From: Euzebyales bacterium
Lineage (GTDB): Bacteria > Actinomycetota > Nitriliruptoria > Euzebyales > JAHELV01
Direction of reading: 5' to 3'
DNA length: 32,807 nucleotides
Assembly: GCA_036374135.1 (NCBI GenBank)
Contig: DASUUK010000012.1
Coordinates: 1-32,807 of the forward strand
The translations under genes and the position numbers were made by a program. Shown piece after piece: positions 24,808-32,436 of the stretch (the first letter of the stretch is position 1; every line of letters starts with the position of its first letter). The notes beneath the pieces are model-generated. The model saw nothing but the letters and a program-made list of their open reading frames with translations, made no database searches and was not told the DNA's origin.

Positions 24808-25920
24808 ATGGTGAGCAGGCAGCAGCGGGCGCTGCTCCAACTGGTGCGGGAGGTGTCACGCCGGCAGATCGCGCCGCGCGCGCAACGACACGTGCCCGGT
24901 GCGCCGTTCCCCGCCGAGGTCTTTGCGCTGCTGGCCGAGCTCGACCTTCTGGGCCTGCCGTTCGCGATCGACGACGGGGGCATGGGCCAGCCGCCCTCCA
25001 TCGTGTACCAGGTGCTCACGGAGCTCAGCGAGGCGTTCCTGGCCGTGGGCCTGGGCACCTGCGTGCACCTGTTGGCGACGGGCGTCGTCGCCGACCACGC
25101 GGACGGTGCGCTGCGTGAAGAGGTGCTGCCGCAGCTGATCGCGGGGGAGTGGTTGGCCGCGCACGGTCTGCCGGTCACGTCCGGCGGCGCGGCCTCGTCG
25201 CTGCGCATCGTGCGTGACGGAGACGGCTACGTCGTGGAGGGCGCCGTGTCGGGCGTCGCCTACGCCGGACAGGCGGACTGCTACGTCGTGCTCGGACGCA
25301 TGTCGGACGAGCCGACCGACGGTGGCACGATCCTGCTGGTCGCGGCCGAGAGCGAAGGGCTGGATGCCTCGATCGACGCGTCGGCCACCGACCATCCGGT
25401 GGCGGTCGGCACGCTGCGGTGCCGTGAGGTGTTCGTGCCCGCGGGCAACCGCCTCGGCGGTGAGCGGCAGGCGGCGCGCATCGTGGACGAGTTGCTCGTC
25501 GACGTGCACCTGGGCGTCGCGGCGTGTGCCGTGGGGCTGGCACGTGCGGCGCTGCACGCCGCAACCACCTGCGTGCGTGTGCACGGGGGCGGCGGCGCCG
25601 GCGACCTCGTGGGCACGATCGGCGAGATGGCAGCGGCGGTCGAGGCAGCCGACGCGCTCTGCGGACGCGCGGCCGCGGCCGGTGACAACGACCGCCCGCT
25701 GCCGGAGCTCACCGCGATGGCTCGGATCGTGGCGTGTGACACGGCGAGCACGGTCACCGACCGTGCAGCCGCTGTGCACCGTGGCGCAACGTGCGCGGCC
25801 GGGGAGACCCTGTCGCGCTACCGTCGCGAGGCGGCCGCACTGCGCCTGGCCGACCGCGGTGACGACGTCGCCCGCCGGGTGGTCGGTCGTGAGATGGTCG
25901 GCGACGATCCGGGGAGGTAG
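24808..25920 (+). CDS. acyl-CoA dehydrogenase-like flavoprotein, divergent
   Basis: A 370-residue protein with the acyl-CoA dehydrogenase layout: N-terminal helical domain (LLAELDLLGLPFAIDDGGMG), middle beta domain (DGDGYVVEGAVSGVAYAGQAD) and C-terminal helical domain (GVAACAVGLARAALHAA). The usual TEP-GSD flavin-loop motif is not conserved (it reads VTSGGAASS). At the catalytic IYEGT-EI position the sequence reads LADRGDDV, so the catalytic Glu is probably Asp or missing. The overall fold call is firm, but activity as a dehydrogenase is uncertain. The ATG directly abuts the previous stop. Confidence 0.8.
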   Translation: MVSRQQRALLQLVREVSRRQIAPRAQRHVPGAPFPAEVFALLAELDLLGLPFAIDDGGMGQPPSIVYQVLTELSEAFLAVGLGTCVHLLATGVVADHADGALREEVLPQLIAGEWLAAHGLPVTSGGAASSLRIVRDGDGYVVEGAVSGVAYAGQADCYVVLGRMSDEPTDGGTILLVAAESEGLDASIDASATDHPVAVGTLRCREVFVPAGNRLGGERQAARIVDELLVDVHLGVAACAVGLARAALHAATTCVRVHGGGGAGDLVGTIGEMAAAVEAADALCGRAAAAGDNDRPLPELTAMARIVACDTASTVTDRAAAVHRGATCAAGETLSRYRREAAALRLADRGDDVARRVVGREMVGDDPGR

Positions 25921-25924
25921 CAGC

Positions 25925-26563
25925 GTGCCCACGACCGCCACGTGCATCCAGTGCGGAGCCACGTTCGACGTGCCCGACGGGCTACGCGAGCGGTACCCGG
26001 GATGGACGCCCAGCAGGTGTCGCGACTGCCACCGCGGCGCCAACGGGGTGGGCCACACCAACGGATCCGCGCAGGGGTCGGGCTCGGTGCGCCCGCCGTC
26101 GCCCCAGCAGGTGCTCGAGCGGTACACCGCTGGACCGCTCACGGGTGTGTTCACCGACGGCAGTGCCGACCCCAACCCGGGTCCCGGTGGATGGGGTGCC
26201 GTCTACGTCGTCGACGACGAGATCGTCGACGAGGCCCATGGACACGAGCCGGACACGACGAACAACCGCATGGAGCTCACGGCGCTGATCGCCGGGTTCG
26301 ATCTCGTCCCCGTGGGCGAAGTGGCCACGGTGTACAGCGACAGCAACTACTGCGTGCGGATGATCAACGAGTGGGCCGACGGGTGGGCGCGCAACAACTG
26401 GCGTCGCAGATCGGGACCGGTCAAGAACCTCGATCTCGTCACGGCGTTGTACGAGCGGGCGCGTGCGCGACCAGAACTGGAACTGCGGTGGATCAAGGCG
26501 CACGACGGCTCGCGCTGGAACGAGTACGCCGACGCGTTGTCGGTCGCGTACCGACGCACCTGA
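25925..26563 (+). CDS. rnhA: ribonuclease HI with N-terminal zinc ribbon
   Basis: A 212-residue protein that cleaves the RNA strand of RNA-DNA hybrids. The start is GTG at 25925, with GGGGAGG upstream inside the previous gene's end. Residues 1-40 hold a zinc ribbon C7-x2-C10 and C32-x2-C35, followed by a linker. The catalytic domain has TDGSADPNPGPGGWG (Asp78), NNRMELTA (Glu117), YSDSNYC (Asp139) and KAHDGSRWNEYAD (His193, Asp203), so the four acidic residues and the His are all present. Upstream in-frame sequence is an alternate-frame reading of the acyl-CoA dehydrogenase gene. Confidence 0.92.
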   Translation: MPTTATCIQCGATFDVPDGLRERYPGWTPSRCRDCHRGANGVGHTNGSAQGSGSVRPPSPQQVLERYTAGPLTGVFTDGSADPNPGPGGWGAVYVVDDEIVDEAHGHEPDTTNNRMELTALIAGFDLVPVGEVATVYSDSNYCVRMINEWADGWARNNWRRRSGPVKNLDLVTALYERARARPELELRWIKAHDGSRWNEYADALSVAYRRT

Positions 26564-26569
26564 CCGGCG

Positions 26570-28081
26570 ATGAGCCGGATCCGACCGGACCGCCGCCGCC
26601 TGATCGTCGACGGCATCCACACGCCCGGTCCGTCCGATGCACGCGTCCTGGTGTGGGAGGACGGTCGGATCCTTTGGGTGGGCGCCGATCCGGATGATGG
26701 TCCGTCAGCGCCGCGCACGAGCGAGCGGCCAGGTGCATGGATCACTCCAGGCTTCGTCGACGCACACGTCCACGGCACCGCGACAGGCCTGAAGCTCGAC
26801 GGCATCGATCTGTCCACGGCGACCAGCGCGACCGACGTCGTGACGCGGGTGCGGACGTTCGCCGCGTCCCGCACAGACGATCCGATCGTCGGGAGCGGCT
26901 GGGACGAGCACGCGTGGCCTGAGCCACGACCGCCGTCGGCCGACGACCTGGCCGCGGCGGCGCCGGGCAGACGCGTGCTGCTCGACCGTGTCGACGGGCA
27001 CAGCTGCCTCGTCGATGCCAGCACGCTCGCGGATGTCGACACCGAGGGCGACGGCGTCGATCGCGGCCACGACGGCCGCGCGACCGGCTGGCTCCGGGAG
27101 GACGCAGCGGGCGCGGCGCGCGCCCGCATCTGGCAACTGCTGCCCACGTCACGGCTCGCGCGGGCGCGTGATGCAGCGGTGACCCACGGCGCATCACTCG
27201 GGATCACGAGCATGCACGAGATGGGCAACCCGGCACTGTCGACGTTGGACGACGCCGTCGCCTGGTCGCGGACGACGTCGCCGGTCGAGGTGCTCGTGTG
27301 GTGGGCCGACATCGATCCGTCGGTCGCGCTGGCCCACGGCCTGCGCCCCGGGGGCGACCTGTTCCTCGACGGCGCGATCGGCTCACGGACGGCGGCCGTG
27401 ACGGGCGGCTACCGAGACGGTCCCGCGCTCGGTGGACTGTTCTACGACGACGAGCAGGTCGTCGACTTCTTCGTGCGGTGCACCCGCGCCGGCACCGGAG
27501 GCGGCGTCCACGCGATCGGCGATCTCGCGATCGAGCAGGCCGTGGCGGCGATCGAACGCACCGCCGAGATCGTCGGACCGGCGAAGGTGCGCGCGAGTCG
27601 GCACCGGGTCGAGCACCTCGAGCTGCCGCGCCCCGACCACGCCGGGCGGATGGCTGCACTGGGCGTCGTGGCCAGCATGCAGCCGGCGTTCGACGACCTG
27701 TGGGGCGGCCCGTCGGGCCTGTACGCCAGCCGTTTCGGGCGCGACGCCGCATTGGACAGCAACCCGTTCGGTGATCTGCTCACCGCCGGCTGCCAGCTGG
27801 CATTCGGCTCGGATTCGACGGTCACACCGATGGCGCCGTGGGCCGGCGTGCGAGCGGCGCACGAGCACCGGGGTGGCAACGCGATCAGCCGACGCGAGGC
27901 GCTGGATGCGGCGACCATCGGCGGCCGCCACGTCGCGCACCAGGACGACGTCGGCCCACTGCGCGCCGGGCGCCGTGCCGACCTGGCCATCTGGGACGGT
28001 GACCCGCTCGCGACCGACCTCACCACGCCGCCGCGCTGCCTCGGGACCGTTGTCGCCGGCGCGGCCACGACCGATCTGTAG
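26570..28081 (+). CDS. amidohydrolase family 3 (YtcJ-like) protein
   Basis: A 503-residue metal-dependent hydrolase. PGFVDAHVHGT carries His66 and His68 of the first metal motif. Conserved later elements are GVHAIGD, RHRVEHLEL, FGSDSTVTPMAPW with the metal-binding Asp, and the C-terminal GPLRAGRRADLAIWDGDPL that closes the composite beta sandwich. The YtcJ group is predicted to hydrolyse amides or N-substituted compounds, but the substrate cannot be read from sequence. It starts 6 bp after the RNase HI stop and may be co-transcribed with the four genes before it. Confidence 0.88.
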   Translation: MSRIRPDRRRLIVDGIHTPGPSDARVLVWEDGRILWVGADPDDGPSAPRTSERPGAWITPGFVDAHVHGTATGLKLDGIDLSTATSATDVVTRVRTFAASRTDDPIVGSGWDEHAWPEPRPPSADDLAAAAPGRRVLLDRVDGHSCLVDASTLADVDTEGDGVDRGHDGRATGWLREDAAGAARARIWQLLPTSRLARARDAAVTHGASLGITSMHEMGNPALSTLDDAVAWSRTTSPVEVLVWWADIDPSVALAHGLRPGGDLFLDGAIGSRTAAVTGGYRDGPALGGLFYDDEQVVDFFVRCTRAGTGGGVHAIGDLAIEQAVAAIERTAEIVGPAKVRASRHRVEHLELPRPDHAGRMAALGVVASMQPAFDDLWGGPSGLYASRFGRDAALDSNPFGDLLTAGCQLAFGSDSTVTPMAPWAGVRAAHEHRGGNAISRREALDAATIGGRHVAHQDDVGPLRAGRRADLAIWDGDPLATDLTTPPRCLGTVVAGAATTDL

Positions 28082-28100
28082 CAGCTCCGGGCGCGACGGC

Positions 28101-28121
28101 GACGCCGCAGCGGGCGGTGTC
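28101..28121 (+). terminator. hairpin after the amidohydrolase gene
   Basis: GACGCCGC (28101-28108) pairs with GCGGTGTC (28114-28121), including one G-T pair, around a 5-nt loop. It starts 20 bp after the stop. There is no T tract. Confidence 0.4.
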
Positions 28122-28169
28122 GTGGTCGGCAGCCCTGTCCACGAATTGGGGGAAACCCGGTCCTACACG

Positions 28170-28198
28170 TTGCGAGCGCGCCGTCCGCGACCTATAAC
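28170..28198 (+). promoter_or_regulatory. promoter of the DUF4193 gene
   Basis: -35 TTGCGA (28170-28175), exactly 17-bp spacer, -10 TATAAC (28193-28198). It is one of the best consensus matches in the window. Predicted start is near 28205, leaving a leader of about 95 nt. Confidence 0.55.
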
Positions 28199-28299
28199 CC
28201 CCGCACGACCCAACAGTTCATGGACCGGTTCCGCGAGGCACGCGGCGGATCGACTCCGCCGACGACGAAACGACCCGGCCGCGGCCGGACGGGAGCAGC

Positions 28300-28791
28300 A
28301 TGGCGACAGAGCAGTACGAGGACGACCTCGATCTCGATGACGACATCGACGAGGACGACGACCTCGATCTCGACATCCTCGATGACGAGGACGTCGATGA
28401 TGACGACTACGACGACGACTACGATCTCGACGACGCGGACGACGTCGCCGCCGCCGATGAGGTTGTCGAGGTTGTCGAGGTTGTCGAGGACGACGAGGAC
28501 GACGTCGCCGACGAGGGTGATGAGGACGCCGCGGACGCCGCGGAGGACGAGGACGACAACGATGACGACGTGCTCGACCTCGACGACGACGAGGAAGAGG
28601 ACGAGGAGACGCTCGAGGTCCTGCTCGGCCCCGACAGCGAGGCCACGGTGTCGACGCCGCGCACCCGATCTGACGACTCCGGCGATGCGCCGCCCGGCGA
28701 GGGCGAGTTCACCTGCCGGTCCTGCTTCCTGGTCAAGCGACGTCCGCAGTTGGCCGACGCGGACGCCATGATCTGCCTGGACTGCGCGTGA
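28300..28791 (+). CDS. DUF4193 zinc-ribbon protein with expanded acidic N-terminus
   Basis: A 163-residue protein. The C-terminal 35 residues, GEFTCRSCFLVKRRPQLAD and then CLDC, are the signature of the actinobacterial DUF4193 family, a four-Cys zinc ribbon of unknown function. Typical members are near 100 residues. Here residues 7 to about 107 are almost wholly Asp and Glu with interspersed Leu, Val and Ala, including three repeats of EVV from 9-bp GAGGTTGTC repeats (28459-28485). The ATG at 28300 is preceded by GGGAG. A strong promoter lies upstream. The protein should be extremely acidic and mostly disordered. Confidence 0.85.
   Translation: MATEQYEDDLDLDDDIDEDDDLDLDILDDEDVDDDDYDDDYDLDDADDVAAADEVVEVVEVVEDDEDDVADEGDEDAADAAEDEDDNDDDVLDLDDDEEEDEETLEVLLGPDSEATVSTPRTRSDDSGDAPPGEGEFTCRSCFLVKRRPQLADADAMICLDCA
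28459..28485 (+). repeat. three exact GAGGTTGTC repeats
   Basis: Perfect 9-bp tandem repeats encoding EVVEVVEVV inside the acidic part of the DUF4193 gene. They keep frame when gained or lost. Confidence 0.85.
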
Positions 28792-28830
28792 ATCCCGGAG
28801 CTCGGCTCGCGACCTGACGGCGCCGGGACC

Positions 28831-30402
28831 GTGCCATCGCTGCCGGGCGCACGCCCACACCTGAACCCGTGGGTTCTCGCGGTCACGGCGCTGCTCGGCG
28901 GGACCGGCGCGGCGCTGGCCTTCGCCCCGACGGGTTGGATGCCGCTTGTGCTGATCGGTCCGGCGGTTGGATTGTGGGCGGCGGCCTCGGCCCGCAGGCC
29001 GGTCGCAGGTGCCGCATGTGGTCTGGCCTTCGGCCTGGGGTTCGCGTACCCAGCGCTGCGCTGGATGCTGGAGGTCGATCCGCTCGCCGGCTTCGTGCTG
29101 CCGCTGATCCAGGGCATGTTCTGGGCCGTCACGGGTGCGGCCGCCGCAGCCGCTACGCGCCTGCATCCGGCGTGGTGGGTTCCGGTCGTGGCGGCTGTGT
29201 GGACGTTGACGGAGGCGGCGCGCGCACGCGTCCCGCTGACGGGCTTCGAGTGGGCGCAACTGGCCATGGCGGTGACGGACACGCCCGCCCGCCACGCCGC
29301 CGCCGTCGTGGGTGCTCTCGGCCTGACGGCGCTGTTGGCGACCGTCGCCGCCGCCTTGGCGCTGCTGATGCGGTCGCGCGGACGAGCACGCGTCGTCCCA
29401 CTGATCGTCGCGATCGCTCTGCTGCTGGCGACCGCCACCGTTGGGGCGGTGCGATGGACCGTACCTGACGGTGCGCTGGACGTCGCGGTCGTGCAGGTCG
29501 ATGACCCGTGCCCTGGAGAGTTCGCGGCCGACTGCCCCGGCTACATCGACGCGCTCGTGACGGACTACGTCGCACGTTCGGCGGACGTCGACGGCGGCGC
29601 CGACCTGATCGTGTGGGGCGAGGACGCGCTGCCGGGTGCCGCGACGCTCGACGCGGCCGGCAGTGCACTCCTCGCGCGGAGCGGTGGACTGGCGGCACCC
29701 GTGCTGGCCGGAGTCGGCACGCCCACGTCGCCCGGACGGTTCCTGCGCTGGGCAGCGTTGTTCGGCGCCGACGGCGCCCCGATCGATGCGTACGCCAAGC
29801 GCATGCCGGTGCCGTTCGGCGAGTACGTGCCGTGGCGGTCGGTCCTGGGCGGGATCTCCGATGTCGGCCGGCTGGTGCCGTCGGATCTCGAGGCCGGCGA
29901 CGACGCGAGTCCCGTCGAGCTGTCGACCGGTGACGGGGTCGCGCGGCTCGGGACCGTCGTGTCGTGGGAGGTCACGTTCGCGCGTGCGGTGCGTGCGGTC
30001 GCGCACGATGCCAACGGGTTGGCGACGCTCACGACGGTGGCCAGCTACGGCACGAGCGCGACGTCGGACCAGCTGCTCGATGCCTCGCAACTGCGCGTGG
30101 CCGAACAGCAGAAGCCGATGGTCGTCGCGGCCACGACCGGGCGGTCGGCCTTCATCGATGCCGACGGCGTGATCGCCGGTCGATCAGCGCTGTTCCGCGG
30201 TGACACCCTCACCGGCACGATGCAGCTGCGGTCCGGTCTGACGCCGTACGCCCGCGCGGGCGACCTGCCGATCGTCCTGCTGGCGGCCGCCGTGCTGATC
30301 GGCGCCTGGATCGCACGTCCACGCAGTGGGCGGAGCGCTGACGATCCCGGCGTGCCCGCTGACGTCGAGGCGCCGGGACGCGCCAACACCGTCGCCCCCT
30401 GA
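28831..30402 (+). CDS. apolipoprotein N-acyltransferase-like protein with Ser in place of catalytic Cys
   Basis: A 523-residue membrane protein laid out like Lnt: about six N-terminal membrane helices, a periplasmic nitrilase-fold domain (about 215-450) and a last helix (LPIVLLAAAVLIGAWIA). The nitrilase triad of Lnt is Glu-Lys-Cys. Here Glu264 (IVWGEDALP) and Lys323 (YAKRMPVPFGEYVPW) are present, but the Cys position reads VVSWEVTFARAVR, that is Ser378 (TCG at 29962). It may therefore be inactive, have altered chemistry or do another job. It starts at GTG 28831, 39 bp after DUF4193. Family assignment is firm; function is uncertain. Confidence 0.85.
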   Translation: MPSLPGARPHLNPWVLAVTALLGGTGAALAFAPTGWMPLVLIGPAVGLWAAASARRPVAGAACGLAFGLGFAYPALRWMLEVDPLAGFVLPLIQGMFWAVTGAAAAAATRLHPAWWVPVVAAVWTLTEAARARVPLTGFEWAQLAMAVTDTPARHAAAVVGALGLTALLATVAAALALLMRSRGRARVVPLIVAIALLLATATVGAVRWTVPDGALDVAVVQVDDPCPGEFAADCPGYIDALVTDYVARSADVDGGADLIVWGEDALPGAATLDAAGSALLARSGGLAAPVLAGVGTPTSPGRFLRWAALFGADGAPIDAYAKRMPVPFGEYVPWRSVLGGISDVGRLVPSDLEAGDDASPVELSTGDGVARLGTVVSWEVTFARAVRAVAHDANGLATLTTVASYGTSATSDQLLDASQLRVAEQQKPMVVAATTGRSAFIDADGVIAGRSALFRGDTLTGTMQLRSGLTPYARAGDLPIVLLAAAVLIGAWIARPRSGRSADDPGVPADVEAPGRANTVAP

Positions 30403-30431
30403 TGGCGTCACCCGGTCCCGCTGGATAGGCT
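30403..30431 (+). promoter_or_regulatory. putative promoter of tRNA-Glu
   Basis: TGGCGT (30403-30408), 17-bp spacer, TAGGCT (30426-30431), with the tRNA starting 18 bp further on. Modest consensus match. Confidence 0.35.
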
Positions 30432-30448
30432 CGGGCGCGGCCGTCCAC

Positions 30449-30521
30449 GCTCCCGTCATCTAGCGGCCTAGGATACCGGCCTTTCAAGCCGGCGGCGCGG
30501 GTTCGAATCCCGTCGGGAGCA
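30449..30521 (+). tRNA. tRNA-Glu (anticodon TTC)
   Basis: A 73-nt cloverleaf. The acceptor GCTCCCG pairs with CGGGAGC and is followed by discriminator A; CCA is not encoded. The anticodon arm CCGGC-CTTTCAA-GCCGG gives TTC, and the T-arm contains GGGTTCGAATCCC. Its 3' half is duplicated further downstream and marks an insertion site. Confidence 0.97.
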
Positions 30522-30523
30522 CC
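30481..30523 (+). repeat. attachment-like repeat, copy 1 (3' half of tRNA-Glu)
   Basis: The 43 bases from the anticodon loop to two bases past the tRNA end are repeated 2101 bp downstream with a single mismatch. This is the intact, tRNA-side copy (candidate attL). Confidence 0.8.
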
Positions 30524-30719
30524 GATACCGTCCTGACCAGGCCAAACGCTCGATCGCCCACAGCCCTCGCCGCCCGCGAACGTCGAGCACAGCGCTCCTA
30601 TGCAACGATGCTGGTTGTTCGTGCACTTGTATCGGGCGAGTCTCGGGCGGACCGACGCGACACCGATCGCGCCTGTGATAGCGCCGGCCGGGCGCGGACG
30701 AGCGTGGGGGGTCAGGAGC

Positions 30720-30740
30720 TACGATGTGGCACGAGAGGAG
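30720..30740 (+). promoter_or_regulatory. -10-like box and ribosome-binding site of the TA operon
   Basis: TACGAT (30720-30725) fits the TANNNT pattern. GAGAGGAG (30733-30740) is a good ribosome-binding site for the ATG at 30748. A promoter this close would give a very short leader. Confidence 0.35.
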
Positions 30741-30747
30741 CGCAGTC

Positions 30748-30978
30748 ATGAGCTTCGAGCGGATCACCATCGATCCCCAAAAGATGGGTGGCCTGCCGTG
30801 CATTCGGGACCTCAGGATTCCGGTGAGCACGGTCATCGGTCAGCTCGCGGCGCGGCGCACGCCCGAGCAGATCGTTGCCGACTTCCCAGACCTCGAGGAT
30901 GAGGATGTCTACGCTGCGCTCGAGTTCGCTGCGGCAGCGGTCCACGAGCGTGAGCTGCCAGTCGTTCCCAGCCTGTGA
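30748..30978 (+). CDS. DUF433 family antitoxin
   Basis: A 76-residue protein. FERITIDPQKMGGLPCIRDL, RIPVSTVIGQLA, and then TPEQIVADFPDLEDEDVYAAL match DUF433, a small helical DNA-binding family paired with PIN-like toxins. The ATG at 30748 has a clear GAGGAG site; an in-frame ATG at 30724 lies before that site and is rejected. The stop overlaps the toxin GTG (GTGA), typical of coupled antitoxin-toxin pairs. It probably neutralises the toxin and represses the operon. It sits just downstream of tRNA-Glu inside a repeat-bounded islet. Confidence 0.9.
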   Translation: MSFERITIDPQKMGGLPCIRDLRIPVSTVIGQLAARRTPEQIVADFPDLEDEDVYAALEFAAAAVHERELPVVPSL

Positions 30979-31349
30979 GGCTGCTGGTCGACGCGAACCT
31001 CTCGCATCGGGTCGCAGAGCTGCTTCGCGAGGCTGGCCACGATGCCGTCCATGTTCGGGAGCTTGACCTACAGCGCGCCGCAGACGCTGACATCCTCGAC
31101 GTGGCGATGACGGGCGAGCGGGTGATCATCTCCGAGGACACTGACTTCGGCGCCTTGCTCGCGCATCGGCAGTCGTCCGGCCCGTCGTTCGTCTTGCTCC
31201 GGTCCATCGAGCCGCTCACACCCCAGCAGCAAGCGATGCTGTTGACGGCGAACCTGCCGACGGTGGAAAAGGATCTTGACGAAGGCGCCATCGCGGTACT
31301 CGACCGGCGACGACTGCGTGTCCGCCGGCTGCCGATCGGTCGTGAGTGA
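30975..31349 (+). CDS. DUF5615 PIN-like toxin
   Basis: A 124-residue PIN-like nuclease fold protein. MRLLVDANLS (Asp6), ADADILDVA (Asp37 or Asp39) and IISEDTDFGALLA (Asp55, Asp57) supply the acidic residues expected for metal-dependent RNase activity. QSSGPSFVLLR is also family-typical. It begins at a GTG that overlaps the antitoxin stop. The predicted role is an RNA-cleaving toxin held in check by the DUF433 partner; the target is unknown. Confidence 0.88.
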   Translation: MRLLVDANLSHRVAELLREAGHDAVHVRELDLQRAADADILDVAMTGERVIISEDTDFGALLAHRQSSGPSFVLLRSIEPLTPQQQAMLLTANLPTVEKDLDEGAIAVLDRRRLRVRRLPIGRE

Positions 31350-31370
31350 CCCTCGTACTGACTGATTGTG

Positions 31371-31409
31371 CAAGCGAGCGGCGCGGGTTCGAATCCCACA
31401 GAGAGCACC
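31371..31409 (+). repeat. attachment-like repeat, copy 2 (degenerate tRNA-Glu 3' end)
   Basis: 39 bases aligned to the tRNA-Glu 3' end with six mismatches, keeping an exact 21-bp block across the T-loop. The T-stem carries a C-A mismatch and no 5' half of a tRNA is present, so it is not a tRNA gene. Confidence 0.7.
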
Positions 31410-31510
31410 AACGAACACGGCAGCGAGCGCGGGCAAAGCCGTGGCTCGTCTCGCCCGGCGTACGATCCTGCAACGCGACCACCACCCGCATGTATGACAC
31501 CCCCGTTTCG

Positions 31511-31520
31511 AAGGAGGTGA
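31511..31520 (+). promoter_or_regulatory. near-perfect Shine-Dalgarno AAGGAGGTGA before the unknown islet gene
   Basis: Full complement to the 16S 3' end. It is 28 bases before the first canonical start (GTG 31549), which is too far, but 7 bases before an in-frame ACG at 31528. It therefore bears on the start choice of the next gene. Confidence 0.7.
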
Positions 31521-31527
31521 ACGTCCG

Positions 31528-32436
31528 ACGAGCACCTACGACGACGTAGTGTCAGCCGAGGACGCGGTCAATCGGCTGTCGGCAATACTGCGCACGATCC
31601 CCGCAAGGCAGTTCGAGCGGTACGCGAACGAGGCGAGGGGCAGGCCGGCGGTGGGTTCGCCGTACGCGTTGGAGTCCCGTGATCCTAGCGTCAGCGCCGA
31701 GATCCTTGATCACGCGTCCATGCTCGCGCGTCTGTGGACATTCGACGCTGCGCTAGAACTTCTGGACGCACTCGACAGCGTGCTCTCGACTCGGTCCGCC
31801 AGGCGTTACGGGCCACACCCACTTGCCAGATCGATTCTAGAGCATGCCGCGAGAGCGTCTTGGCTCATGGAGCGCGACATCGGGCCACGTGCGCGAGGTG
31901 CGAGGGCTTGGCTCGTCGAGGCGGTCTCCGCCGACTCGTTGCTGCAGGCCATGAAGGGATCCGGCGCCCAATCATTGAAGGACGCCGAAGACCGGCGGGA
32001 CCGGACGTACAGTCGCGTCGCGCGGATGTTCGGCGACGATGGACTGGCTACCACCGGTCAGTGGGCAGGCTGGAGTCTTGCCGGAGAGCGGTACGGCAGC
32101 CCCTCGGCAATCGTGGAAGGGTTCGCCCAGCGGCACTTTCCGGACTCAGACGGTCGCGGGGCTTACATGCGCTGGTCTGCGCTGACTCATCCGTCCGCCA
32201 CATCCGAGATGGCGTTCGGTGCGCCGCGGGACGGCGGTCTCGGGTCCTCAGACTTCGACTTGCGGTTCCTCTTCGGCGCCGTGCGAACCGCCGTCTCAAC
32301 GTGGTGCGCGGCCGTCCGTGCGTTGATCCACTACCACGGTTGGAGTCCATCCGAGCTCGAGGCTTGGTGGTCGCGCACCGTCGAGGTTCTTGCTGTAGCG
32401 GATCAGGTCATCGCCGCCCGCAGTGGGGATCGCTGA
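31528..32436 (+). CDS. unrecognised protein in tRNA-Glu islet, probable ACG start
   Basis: I do not recognise a family. From GTG 31549 the protein has 295 residues; from the in-frame ACG at 31528 it has 302 and would begin MSTYDDVVSAED. It is soluble and largely helical, with conserved-looking segments HPLARSILEHAARASWLMER, YMRWSALTHPSA and LIHYHGWSPSELEAWW, and many Trp and Arg. The two His-containing motifs could bind metal or form an active site, but this is speculation. Base composition is visibly less GC-rich than neighbouring genes, consistent with acquisition. No partner gene lies in the islet. Confidence 0.7.
   Translation, partial: TSTYDDVVSAEDAVNRLSAILRTIPARQFERYANEARGRPAVGSPYALESRDPSVSAEILDHASMLARLWTFDAALELLDALDSVLSTRSARRYGPHPLARSILEHAARASWLMERDIGPRARGARAWLVEAVSADSLLQAMKGSGAQSLKDAEDRRDRTYSRVARMFGDDGLATTGQWAGWSLAGERYGSPSAIVEGFAQRHFPDSDGRGAYMRWSALTHPSATSEMAFGAPRDGGLGSSDFDLRFLFGAVRTAVSTWCAAVRALIHYHGWSPSELEAWWSRTVEVLAVADQVIAARSGDR

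Noticed and set aside
29153-30090. Minus-strand frames opposite the Lnt-like gene
   Set aside because: Shadow frames without motifs; the plus strand has the Lnt layout.
31366-31410. A third tRNA gene
   Set aside because: Only the 3' end of a tRNA is present, with a T-stem mismatch and no acceptor 5' strand or D-arm.
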